The notes below the pieces were generated by a model. The model saw only the letters and a program-made list of their open reading frames with translations. It did no database searches and was not told the DNA's origin. The position numbers and the translations under genes are program-made. Source: an uncultured Bacteroidales bacterium (GTDB lineage Bacteria; Bacteroidota; Bacteroidia; Bacteroidales; Bacteroidaceae). Taken from it: 7,442 nucleotides of DNA. The stretch covers positions 1-7,442 of the forward strand of contig CACXLY010000116.1 of the NCBI GenBank assembly GCA_902768605.1, written 5' to 3'. This document shows, piece after piece, positions 1-6,561 of this stretch. Within the stretch, counting starts at the first letter, position 1. Each line of letters opens with the position of its first letter.

Positions 1-2363
1 CTGCGGACACGCATGTTGGAGAGCGATTTCTCGTCGAGGCGGAACTCGGGCGACGCCTGCACGATGACGCGATAAAGCTTTGTGAAGCGCGTCAGATTAC
101 TGCTGTAGGTGCCGCCCACATAGCCCGAAAGCACCTTCAGCACAGCGTTCGGCGTCACGCCATCGCGCTTGCAACGGGCGGCATCTACTTCCACGCGATA
201 CTGCGGATACTTTGTGTCGAAGGTGGTAAACGCGCGGGAGATGGCGGGTTCTTGGTTCAGGGAGTCGATGAGCACGCGTGTGATGCGCATCAGGTCCTCG
301 ATCTTGCCGCCCTTGCGGTCTTGCACGTGAAGCTCGAAGCCACTTGTCGCACCATAACCCGATATCATGGGACGGGTGCTGACACGTATCTGAGCCTGCG
401 TGATGTCTGCGGTACGGCGGTAGATTTCATCTATCACGGAGTTGATGTCGTCGCCTTTCGCCTTGCGCTCATCCCAGTTCTTCAAGCGGATATTAAACGA
501 GCCGGCGGACGACGACTGGTCGAACGTCGAGCCGCGCCCAATGGTCATGTTGTAGAGACGAAACTGCGGGATGTCCTTGATGCGACGTTCCACCTCGCGC
601 GTTATCTTGCCTGTCACGGCCATGCTCGTGCCTGGGGCACATTGGACGTTGACGTTGATGGAGCCCATGTCCTCGTTCGGAACGAAGCCTGTCTTGGTTG
701 TCTTGAGCATATAGGCCAGCAAGAAGCAGACCGCCACAACGGATACCCAGGGCAGCCAGCGGTTGTGGAAGATGCGGAGGACGCCCCTCTGGTACTTGAC
801 GACAACGCGATGGAAGCCGACGTTGAACGCCTCGTGGAAGCGCGCCGAGAAGCTCGTGTCGCCCTCTCGACGGGGTCGGAGCATCAGGGCACAAAGGGCG
901 GGAGAGAGCGTCATCGCGTTGATGGTGGAGATGATAACGGCTATCGCCATCGTCACACCGAACTGGGTGTAGAAGACGCCCGTGGTGCCGCTCACGAAAC
1001 AAACGGGGATGAAGACGCTCATGAAGACGATGGTGGTCGTGATGAGGGCAGAGGTGAGGCCTTTCATCGCGTCAACGGAAGCGAGATAAGGCGACTTGTA
1101 ACCCTCGTCGAACTTCGCCTGGACGGCCTCCACCACGACGATGGCGTCGTCCACCACCGTGCCGATTACCAAGACGAGGGCAAAGAGCGTCAGCAGGTTA
1201 AGGCTAAAGCCGATGAAGTAAAGCACGGCGAAGGTGCCTATCAGACTGACCACGATGGCGAGCGACGGGATGAACGTGCTCTTGAGGTCTTGCAGGAAGA
1301 TATAGACGACAAGCACCACGAGCACGATGGCCTCGAGAAGCGTGCGCACGACATTGTGGATGCTGGCATCGAGGAAGTCTTTTGTGCTCATCACGTCCAC
1401 GAGTTCCATGCCCGGGGGCAACTCCTTCTTTATCTCGATGGCTGTCTTGTCGATGAGTTTTATTATCTCGTTCGCGTTCGAGCCAGGCGTCTGGGCAATC
1501 ATGCAGTTAGCGCCCGCGTGGCCGTTTGTGCTGTTCTGGAAGGTGTAGTTCTGTATGCCGAGCTCCACGCGAGCCACGTCTTTGAGCCTCAGCACGCTGC
1601 CGTCGGGAAGCGACTTCACTACCATGTTCTCGTAGTTTCGCTCTTCTTCGTAGCGACCCCGATACTTCAAGACGTACTGGAAGGTATTGTCGGCATCGGC
1701 ACCCAGCGTGCCTGTCGGGGCCTCGATGTTCTGCTCGGCAAGCACATTATCTATGTCGGAAGGCATGAGACCATACGATGCCATCTTGAGCGGGTCGAGC
1801 CAGATGCGCATACTATAGCTTGCGCCCCAGACGTTGACCTCGCCCACGCCGGGCACTCTGGAGAGGCGCGGCTCGATGTTTATCTTCATGTAATTGGTCA
1901 GGAAATCAGTATCGTAGGCATCCGTCGGGCTATAAAGCGAGAGGCTCTTGATGTTGCTCGTCTGACGCTTACGCACCGTCACGCCGCTCCTGGTGACGTC
2001 CGCCGGCAGTTGTCCCTGCGTAGAAGCCACGCGGTTCTGCACGTTCACCATCGCCATGTCAGCATCCGTGCCCTGCTTGAAAAAGATGCTGATGTTGCCG
2101 GAACCTGTGTTGGAGGCCGAGGAGGTCATATACATCATGTTCTCCACGCCGTTGAGACTCTCCTCGAGAGGAATGATGACGCTCTTCTGCACGGTTTCCG
2201 CATTCGCACCAGTATAGTTGGCACGCACGCTGACCGTCGGCGGAGCAATCTCCGGGAACTGCTCGATGGGCAGGTTCAAAAGCCCAATCAGCCCCAGCAC
2301 AACAATGAAGACTGAGATTACGCCCGAAAGAATGGGTCGATCAATGAAGGTTTTGGGTGTCAT
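1..2363 (-). CDS. RND efflux pump, inner-membrane transporter (HAE1/AcrB-like), 3' end outside window
   Basis: Proton-driven inner-membrane subunit of a tripartite efflux system, expected to move hydrophobic or amphiphilic compounds outward with an adaptor and an outer-membrane channel. I translated 787 codons without a stop from ATG at 2363; AcrB-type proteins are about 1,050 residues, so about a quarter is missing off the left edge. The N-terminus (MTPKTFIDRPILSGVISVFI) is the usual cytoplasmic tip plus TM1, followed by LPIEQFPEIAPPTVSV at the start of the periplasmic porter domain. TM4 carries the paired aspartates of the proton relay, D405-D406 in GTVVDDAIVVVEAV, matching AcrB D407-D408. 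SVFIPVCFVSG and MTLSPALCALMLRPRR follow in the TM5-TM6 region, then a second porter half with GFVPNEDMGSI. The gene begins 20 nt after the adaptor stop, so the two are probably co-translated. An outer-membrane factor would be expected beyond the left edge. The exact substrate cannot be told. Confidence 0.95.
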   Translation of the reverse strand, partial: MTPKTFIDRPILSGVISVFIVVLGLIGLLNLPIEQFPEIAPPTVSVRANYTGANAETVQKSVIIPLEESLNGVENMMYMTSSASNTGSGNISIFFKQGTDADMAMVNVQNRVASTQGQLPADVTRSGVTVRKRQTSNIKSLSLYSPTDAYDTDFLTNYMKINIEPRLSRVPGVGEVNVWGASYSMRIWLDPLKMASYGLMPSDIDNVLAEQNIEAPTGTLGADADNTFQYVLKYRGRYEEERNYENMVVKSLPDGSVLRLKDVARVELGIQNYTFQNSTNGHAGANCMIAQTPGSNANEIIKLIDKTAIEIKKELPPGMELVDVMSTKDFLDASIHNVVRTLLEAIVLVVLVVYIFLQDLKSTFIPSLAIVVSLIGTFAVLYFIGFSLNLLTLFALVLVIGTVVDDAIVVVEAVQAKFDEGYKSPYLASVDAMKGLTSALITTTIVFMSVFIPVCFVSGTTGVFYTQFGVTMAIAVIISTINAMTLSPALCALMLRPRREGDTSFSARFHEAFNVGFHRVVVKYQRGVLRIFHNRWLPWVSVVAVCFLLAYMLKTTKTGFVPNEDMGSINVNVQCAPGTSMAVTGKITREVERRIKDIPQFRLYNMTIGRGSTFDQSSSAGSFNIRLKNWDERKAKGDDINSVIDEIYRRTADITQAQIRVSTRPMISGYGATSGFELHVQDRKGGKIEDLMRITRVLIDSLNQEPAISRAFTTFDTKYPQYRVEVDAARCKRDGVTPNAVLKVLSGYVGGTYSSNLTRFTKLYRVIVQASPEFRLDEKSLSNMRVR

Positions 2364-2368
2364 TAATG

Positions 2369-2396
2369 TTCAATCTTCAATTTTCAATTTTCAATG
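2369..2396 (-). repeat. Four heptamer repeats across the adaptor stop and pump start
   Basis: Four consecutive 7-nt units, read on the plus strand as TTCAATC, TTCAATT, TTCAATT and TTCAATG. They encode the last adaptor codons and its TGA stop (2384-2386) and fill most of the 20-nt gap before the pump ATG (2361-2363). No GG-rich ribosome site is present in this gap; initiation of the pump probably depends on an AT-rich leader or translational coupling. Confidence 0.8.
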
Positions 2397-2794
2397 GATA
2401 ACCCTTCTTTCAGTAGTCCGGCGCCTTCTGCGATGATAGTATCGCCCTCTTTCAGGCCGCTTTCCACGATGTAGGTCTTGCCGTCGTCGAGCGGCGCAAC
2501 CTCAATTTCCGTCTGCTGCGTCTTGCCGTCGACGACGCGATAAACAAAGACCTTGTTCTGCAGCTCGAAGGTCGCGGTCTGCGGAATCACGATGACACCC
2601 TCCCTGACAGTCGATATGACGACCGCTCCCGTGCCTCCGTTGCGCAAAAGATGCTGGGGATTCTGGAAGACGGCACGCAGGGAGACGGCTCCCGTGTTGG
2701 CATCCACGATGCCGCTCACCGCATCTACCCTACCCTTCTGACCGTATTCCGTGCCGTTGCTCAAGAGGAGCGAGACGTCGGGCATCTGCTTCAT
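2384..2794 (-). CDS. RND periplasmic adaptor, C-terminal fragment after a frameshift
   Basis: This is the downstream part of the adaptor whose N-terminal part lies at 2730-3458 in another frame. The 136 residues from the first ATG in this frame hold the rest of the beta-barrel domain (MPDVSLLLSNGTEYGQKG, then GIVDANTGAVSLRAVFQNP) and the membrane-proximal domain (VVISTVREGVIVIPQTATF to LKEGDTIIAEGAGLLKEG), as in MexA/AcrA-type proteins. The same frame stays open upstream of this ATG and reads LDAFMKQ from 2806, so the ATG at 2794 is an internal Met of the original protein rather than a natural start. Whether this piece is made separately is doubtful; on its own it lacks a signal peptide, lipoyl domain and coiled-coil hairpin and could not work as an adaptor. 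Confidence 0.8.
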   Translation of the reverse strand: MKQMPDVSLLLSNGTEYGQKGRVDAVSGIVDANTGAVSLRAVFQNPQHLLRNGGTGAVVISTVREGVIVIPQTATFELQNKVFVYRVVDGKTQQTEIEVAPLDDGKTYIVESGLKEGDTIIAEGAGLLKEGLSIEN

Positions 2795-3458
2795 GAAGGC
2801 ATCCAGTGAGGTCTGTAACCTCGCGCTCGCTCAGGCTGAAGTAGACCCACATCTCGCTGTCGTCGCAGACCGATATCAAAGGTTCGCTGATGCTGGAGCT
2901 GACGAGGGCTCCGACGTGATAAGGTATCATGCCGGCCACGCCGCTGAGTGGACTCTTCACGATTGTATAGCTAAGACTGTTGCGGGCATTCGTCACACCG
3001 GCCTGTGCTTGCGCCACCTGTGCCTGAGCCGACAGGAGTGCCTGCTGAGCGGTTTGCAGTTCGAAGTCGCTGATGACCTGCTGGTCGCGCAGTTGCTTCT
3101 TGCTGTCGTAGTTGAGTTGAGCCGTCGCCTCAGCCGCCTTGGCTGATTTCAGCGAGGCCTCGGCCGTGTTGAGCGCTGCTTGGTAAGGCACTTGGTCGAT
3201 GACGAAAAGCGTTTGCCCTTTCTGTACCTTCTGCCCTTCTGCGGTCAGTATCTTCGTGATGAGCCCGCTCACTTGCGGTCGTATCTCCACTATCTCCTTG
3301 CCCTTCATCGTGGCGCTATACTGTGCTTTGACCGTCTGACTGGAGGGCGCCACCTTCATCGTCTTATAGACGAGAGCGGCCTTCTCCTCCTTCTTTTCCT
3401 GACAAGAGGCAAGCACAAAGCAGCCCAGCAGTAGGGCGCAAACAATCTTTCTTACCAT
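2730..3458 (-). CDS. RND periplasmic adaptor lipoprotein (membrane fusion protein), N-terminal part, frameshifted
   Basis: Membrane fusion protein that would link the inner-membrane RND pump to an outer-membrane channel. Residues 1-19 form a lipoprotein signal with lipobox LASC, acylated Cys19. The first half of the lipoyl domain is at about 55-90 (VEIRPQVSGLITKILTAEG, then VQKGQTLFVID). An alanine/glutamine-rich coiled-coil hairpin spans about 92-162, the second lipoyl half about 163-200 (YTIVKSPLSGVAGMIPY), and the beta-barrel starts at MWVYFSLSEREV. After L217 the family sequence stops and the frame ends in an unrelated 25-residue tail. The missing C-terminal domains continue in another frame at 2384-2806. 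Joined, the protein would be about 355 residues, slightly short for the family. The gene starts 20 nt after the arabinofuranosidase stop. It is either a recent pseudogene or a sequencing or assembly error. Confidence 0.88.
   Translation of the reverse strand: MVRKIVCALLLGCFVLASCQEKKEEKAALVYKTMKVAPSSQTVKAQYSATMKGKEIVEIRPQVSGLITKILTAEGQKVQKGQTLFVIDQVPYQAALNTAEASLKSAKAAEATAQLNYDSKKQLRDQQVISDFELQTAQQALLSAQAQVAQAQAGVTNARNSLSYTIVKSPLSGVAGMIPYHVGALVSSSISEPLISVCDDSEMWVYFSLSEREVTDLTGCLHEADARRLAPLEQRHGIRSEG
2800..2813 (-). other. Probable frameshift site in the adaptor gene
   Basis: Read on the minus strand, GAC CTC (D216-L217, 2813-2808) is in the N-terminal frame and CTG GAT GCC TTC (2806-2795) is in the C-terminal frame, with a single A (2807) between them. 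Either two bases (or two plus a multiple of three) were lost, or one was gained. Family spacing favours loss. There is no homopolymer or slippery heptamer here, so programmed frameshifting is unlikely. Confidence 0.75.
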
Positions 3459-3478
3459 AAATCTATCTCAAGCTTTCT

Positions 3479-5983
3479 TTACTTCAACTTTGTCGTGATG
3501 ATGTTGACGCTGAAAGGTGCGACGTCGAATATCAGCTTGCGGCCCGAGTCCGAGGTCATCACCTTTGCAGGGCGCGGCACGATGTTATCGGGATACTGCA
3601 TCGTGTTCTCGTCGTCGCCCGACATACCTGCCAGCCTTACCATCTCAGCCTCTGCCGCCGTGCCGCCCGAAAGGTCGATGCTGCCCTTCGTACCTGTGTC
3701 GCAGAGGTTCACAATCTTTGTGTAGAGCGTGCGCGTCTTCTCGTCGAGCGTCGTGTTGGCATAAACGCCATAGAGCAGACTGCTACGCTTCTTGCCCTTA
3801 TACACTTGTTTCCCATCGACGGAGGCTGTGATGTCCTCGCCGTCCACATCGAGCTGGATGTCGTACCACTTGTCTGTGTCGTAATGGTCGCTGTGTGCGC
3901 CGTCGAGGGTATTGCGGTTGCCGCTCATCGTCGTCTCGACAGAAGTTCTCGAGTTACCCCATCCGCCGAGGTTCAGCCAGTCGAAGTTCTTCTCGTCCAC
4001 GTAGTTGAAGACAATCATGAAAGCCTCTGCGCCGCCGTCCTTCTTTGCCTGCACCTTGTAGGTATAGCGTTTGGCGGTGAAGGTTTGGGGAGAGACGCGC
4101 ATGCTCTCCTCAGCATTACTTGTCTGTCGCAAAGTGCCGCCGTCCGCGCTCCAATTGCCTTGGTATTCGGGCTTCGAGTTACCCGACTTCCAGTTCTTCA
4201 TGTCGGGGAGCGGCACGCTTACGCCTTCCACCAGCAATTGCGCGTTACGATACGACGCTTGCGTCTTCCAGGTTGCCACGCCGACACTTATTGGCAGCGT
4301 GTTCTCCTCTTCTTTCTGAGGGATGCTCCACTGCAACTCGCTCTTCACGAGACGGTTGCCGATGTGAGTCGGGAAGAGTTGCTGCACCCAATAGCTCGGC
4401 GTGCCGAACGACTGGCTGCTGTTGAACCTGATCATGTCGGGCCGCCACTGGATGCCGTTCTCGTTGACGAAGATGGGCGCGTAGCTGCTCATGCGGACGA
4501 TGTCGGCGTTGTTCTCCATGCCTATCATGAAGACGGCCTCGCCCATCGCAGCGTTCAGGTTGCCCGTCGTGCCATATCCCTGTGTCACAGCGTACTCGCC
4601 GGGATAGATGATGGGACCTTTGCGGTCGTAGTTGTCAAAGCGATTATACTGGCCGGCAAACCAGGCGGGCGAGCGATAGTAGTGCTCGTCGAGGATATCG
4701 ACAGGGTTGCTGTTGCGCCACTTCGGATAATCCGTGCCCCAAGACTCCACGTTGCCGATGCATTGCACTTCGGGGAACTTTGCCTTGATGGCGTCGTAGA
4801 ACATGCGGAAGCGCTCGGGATAATGGTCGCTCTGATCGGAGTTGTCGTCCATGTGATAGTTATAATTCTCGTTGCCAATCTCGATGTAGGCGATGTTGAA
4901 AGGTTCGGGATGACCGTTCTCGGCACGCATCTTGCCGTAGTGGCTCGTGACGGGACCGTTGGCGTACTCCAATGCGCCGAGGCACTCGTCAATCCACGGC
5001 TGCAGTTCATTCAGCGGGGTGCAGCCGCCGTGCCATATACCGATGTTCACCACATAGAGCGGCTTCGCCCCGAGGTCCTCGGAGAGTTGCAGGAACTCAT
5101 GGAAGCCGAGGCCGTCCGTCGTAGGATAGCCCCAGTTGGCATTCATGTGACCGGGCCTGCGCTCTATGGGGCCGACGGTGCGTTCCCAATGATACGCGTT
5201 CTCGGGCTTGTAGTTGCCCTCCACGTAGCAACCGCCGGGGAAGCGCATGAAGGCAGGATGCAGCGCCTCCAGCTTCTCGGCCAAGTCGATGCGGCAACCG
5301 TTCGCGCGACCCTTGTAAGTGGGCGGGAAGAGGCTGACGACATCAAGCAGGACGCTGCTCGGCTGCTCGAACTGCAGATGGAATACGGCCTGCGGGTCGG
5401 ATGCTTCAGCCACGATGGCGGCTTCCACCATCTGCCAACCCTTCTTCAATTTCTGAGTTATAAGGCTCTGACCCAGTAGCTTGCCGTCCTTACTTTTGAG
5501 GGAGGCCACGATGTTTCCTTTCAAAGGAGTTGACGGGTCAATCCAGAACGACAGCTTATACTGCGTGCCGGCCACGGCGTTAATGCCCCAGTAGCCTTCG
5601 TTGCTGATACCGCCGTTCGCTTTTGTTGTCTCGACCTTGAGGGCGTGACCTTGCTTCTCGTTGAGCAACCCGTCTTGGACAAGGCTGAGGTTGGCGCCGT
5701 CGGCCCTCCAAAATGCCGGCACGTGGTCCCCGTCGAGGTTTGAGGTAGCGTCCGACGGGCGATTGCGCGAGTCGCGGGCTATCGCGTCGTACTCGAACGA
5801 GCGGTTTCTGATGAGCTCGGCATACAGGCCGCCATCGCTGGCGTAATTGATGTCTTCGTAGAAGATGCCGTAGAGTGTGGGACTGATTTCGATGCCGCGC
5901 TGAGCCACATCAACCTTGATGTTCACCTGCGCCTTCACACTCATGGCAGCAAAGGCAAGCAGGCAGAGAAGTGTCTTTTTCAT
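3479..5983 (-). CDS. Secreted GH51 alpha-L-arabinofuranosidase with inserted LamG-like domain
   Basis: Retaining exo-glycosidase that releases terminal alpha-L-arabinofuranose from arabinan, arabinoxylan or related plant polymers. It is complete at 834 residues. A signal peptide (residues 1-18, cleavage after VKA) with no lipobox predicts export to the periplasm or beyond. Residues 20-65 match the GH51 start (SPTLYGIFYEDINYASDGG). A carbohydrate-binding-like beta domain follows at about 85-220. The (beta/alpha)8 catalytic domain spans about 225-540 with FMRFPGGCYVEGN, acid/base Glu372 in IEIGNEN, DEHYY at 432-436 and nucleophile Glu463 in YPGEYAV. The C-terminal beta domain starts near 540, is interrupted at about 600-750 by a concanavalin A/LamG-like module, and resumes at TRTLYTKIVNL, which explains the extra length over the usual 500-660. 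The ATG at 5983 is preceded by a strong promoter and starts the signal peptide. It is first in a probable three-gene transcript. The exact polymer cannot be told. Confidence 0.95.
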   Translation of the reverse strand: MKKTLLCLLAFAAMSVKAQVNIKVDVAQRGIEISPTLYGIFYEDINYASDGGLYAELIRNRSFEYDAIARDSRNRPSDATSNLDGDHVPAFWRADGANLSLVQDGLLNEKQGHALKVETTKANGGISNEGYWGINAVAGTQYKLSFWIDPSTPLKGNIVASLKSKDGKLLGQSLITQKLKKGWQMVEAAIVAEASDPQAVFHLQFEQPSSVLLDVVSLFPPTYKGRANGCRIDLAEKLEALHPAFMRFPGGCYVEGNYKPENAYHWERTVGPIERRPGHMNANWGYPTTDGLGFHEFLQLSEDLGAKPLYVVNIGIWHGGCTPLNELQPWIDECLGALEYANGPVTSHYGKMRAENGHPEPFNIAYIEIGNENYNYHMDDNSDQSDHYPERFRMFYDAIKAKFPEVQCIGNVESWGTDYPKWRNSNPVDILDEHYYRSPAWFAGQYNRFDNYDRKGPIIYPGEYAVTQGYGTTGNLNAAMGEAVFMIGMENNADIVRMSSYAPIFVNENGIQWRPDMIRFNSSQSFGTPSYWVQQLFPTHIGNRLVKSELQWSIPQKEEENTLPISVGVATWKTQASYRNAQLLVEGVSVPLPDMKNWKSGNSKPEYQGNWSADGGTLRQTSNAEESMRVSPQTFTAKRYTYKVQAKKDGGAEAFMIVFNYVDEKNFDWLNLGGWGNSRTSVETTMSGNRNTLDGAHSDHYDTDKWYDIQLDVDGEDITASVDGKQVYKGKKRSSLLYGVYANTTLDEKTRTLYTKIVNLCDTGTKGSIDLSGGTAAEAEMVRLAGMSGDDENTMQYPDNIVPRPAKVMTSDSGRKLIFDVAPFSVNIITTKLK

Positions 5984-6008
5984 AGTCTTATATATTACAT
6001 TTTGTTTG

Positions 6009-6040
6009 CAAAGTTAACGAATTTGCAGCATTCTGCCAAA
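6009..6040 (-). promoter_or_regulatory. Bacteroidetes-type promoter of the GH51 gene
   Basis: On the minus strand, TTTG (6040-6037), a 20-nt spacer and TAACTTTG (6016-6009) match the Bacteroidetes consensus (-33 TTTG, -7 TAnnTTTG) in both boxes with normal spacing. Transcription would begin around 6000-6004, giving a leader of about 20 nt before the ATG at 5983. The leader is AT-rich and lacks a Shine-Dalgarno sequence, as usual in this phylum. Confidence 0.85.
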
Positions 6041-6050
6041 CATTCTGCAA
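6023..6050. promoter_or_regulatory. Direct and inverted repeats around the GH51 -33 box (possible operator)
   Basis: CATTCTGC occurs at 6029-6036 and again at 6041-6048, a 12-bp period, with the complement of the -33 TTTG lying exactly between the copies. An inverted pair TTGCAG (6023-6028) and CTGCAA (6045-6050) frames the same stretch. A regulator bound here would overlap the promoter. The repeats are seen directly; the regulatory role is inferred. Confidence 0.45.
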
Positions 6051-6166
6051 GATATTTTGCCCTAAAGCTATATTAAAATGGAAAGGAACGGGAGGCGCGA
6101 GTAGTCCCGACGCTAAAAATCGCCCATTTCATCGCAAAATATTGCCCCATAAATGCTGTTAGGTTG

Positions 6167-6232
6167 ATTGCTGCATCGCGACAAAGCAATTGCTGCATGG
6201 CGACGAAGCAATTGCTGCATCGCCATGCAGCA
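6167..6232. repeat. Three tandem 22-bp repeats
   Basis: Three adjoining 22-bp units (6167-6188, 6189-6210, 6211-6232), each beginning ATTGCTGCAT and ending AGCA. Units 1 and 2 differ at two positions. Unit 3 keeps the first 13 bases of unit 1 but then diverges to CATGCAGCA, which makes it self-complementary. The tract is too short and has no spacers to be a CRISPR array. The family of the repeat is not recognised. Confidence 0.85.
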
Positions 6233-6233
6233 A
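6190..6233. repeat. Perfect 14-bp inverted repeat (hairpin) in the tandem repeat
   Basis: TTGCTGCATGGCGA (6190-6203) is exactly complementary to TCGCCATGCAGCAA (6220-6233), with a 16-nt loop. A competing hairpin uses TTGCTGCAT (6212-6220) and ATGCAGCAA (6225-6233) with a 4-nt CGCC loop. Either could form in RNA or single-stranded DNA. No T-run follows on either side, so it is not a standard intrinsic terminator. Confidence 0.8.
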
Positions 6234-6290
6234 CGAACTATGTATGTTAACTTGAGCAAAGAGGCGTGCGTCGCTTTGTTCCAAAAGATG

Positions 6291-6492
6291 TTAAACCCCA
6301 ATAGGTCATTAGAACGAAATCATAATTAAAGAAGTCCTGATGTTTCTCTTTTTTCATAGTTATATTCTTTCCTGCATCCCTGTCCCTTCGCCTTTTCGAC
6401 GTAGCCCACTACGCCTTCAAAGTCAAAAGAACAGGTCTGCTACGGAAACAATATAACTCTGAAATAAAGTCTAATGACCGATTGGGGTTAAA
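6291..6492. mobile_element. MITE-like element, 192 bp with 18-bp terminal inverted repeats and TTAAA duplication
   Basis: CCCCAATAGGTCATTAGA (6296-6313) and TCTAATGACCGATTGGGG (6470-6487) are inverted repeats with one mismatch in 18. Both are flanked outside by TTAAA (6291-6295 and 6488-6492) in direct orientation, as expected for a 5-bp target-site duplication. Inside, a second inverted pair of 20 nt (6353-6372 and 6444-6463) matches at 18 positions, and a small CGTAG/CTACG hairpin sits at the centre (6400-6413). The element has no coding capacity, so it would have been moved by a transposase encoded elsewhere. The left half carries about 33 extra bases between the terminal and inner repeats. 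The parent IS family is not identified. Confidence 0.72.
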
Positions 6493-6508
6493 AAGAGGTG
6501 GCTCGACA

Positions 6509-6540
6509 AGTGGAAATATCGAATTTTATTCGTACCTTTG
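6509..6540 (+). promoter_or_regulatory. Putative promoter of the metallophosphoesterase gene
   Basis: TACCTTTG at 6533-6540 is a full match to the Bacteroidetes -7 box TAnnTTTG. At the correct 20-nt spacing upstream, AGTG (6509-6512) matches the -33 TTTG at only two of four bases. Transcription would begin around 6546, giving a leader of only about 15 nt. The promoter lies just outside the right end of the 192-bp inserted element. Confidence 0.6.
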
Positions 6541-6546
6541 CCAACC

Positions 6547-6553
6547 GAAAGGA
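6547..6553 (+). promoter_or_regulatory. Shine-Dalgarno-like site supporting the start at 6562
   Basis: GAAAGGA lies 8 nt before the ATG at 6562, and an A-rich stretch follows. This favours 6562 over the in-frame ATG codons at positions 5-7 of the protein. Confidence 0.5.
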
Positions 6554-6561
6554 CACAAAAA

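Larger units (their letters stand above)
5984..6561. other. Divergent intergenic region without a credible gene
   Basis: These 578 bp separate the minus-strand GH51 transcript from the plus-strand metallophosphoesterase. They are AT-richer than the genes. They contain the GH51 promoter, a 22-bp tandem repeat with a strong hairpin, a 192-bp inverted-repeat element and the second promoter, each listed separately. I see nothing recognisable at 6051-6166 or 6234-6290 apart from a weak CAAAG/CTTTG inverted repeat near 6257-6280. No tRNA or known riboswitch was recognised. Confidence 0.8.

Noticed and set aside
252..2315. 687-codon open frame on the plus strand, opposite the RND pump
   Set aside because: It lies wholly antisense to a clearly recognised pump. 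The product is rich in His, Arg, Asp and Val with no recognisable domain, which is typical of a shadow frame in GC-biased coding DNA.
2795..2815. Programmed ribosomal frameshift joining the two adaptor parts
   Set aside because: There is no slippery heptamer, no homopolymer run and no evident downstream stimulator, and the family is not known to use recoding.
3806..5479. 557-codon open frame on the plus strand, opposite the GH51 gene
   Set aside because: It is antisense to the well-supported arabinofuranosidase; its low-complexity Val/Ala/His/Arg composition and lack of motifs mark it as a shadow frame.
6167..6232. CRISPR array
   Set aside because: The 22-bp units are directly adjacent with no unique spacers, and no cas genes are nearby.
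6113..6301. 62-codon open frame on the minus strand in the intergenic region
   Set aside because: It is made largely of the 22-bp tandem repeat, has no promoter or homology that I recognise, and runs into the edge of the inserted element.
6291..6492. Structured RNA or riboswitch leader for the metallophosphoesterase
   Set aside because: The flanking direct TTAAA and terminal inverted repeats fit a transposable element better, and the likely promoter lies downstream of it, so it would not be in the leader.
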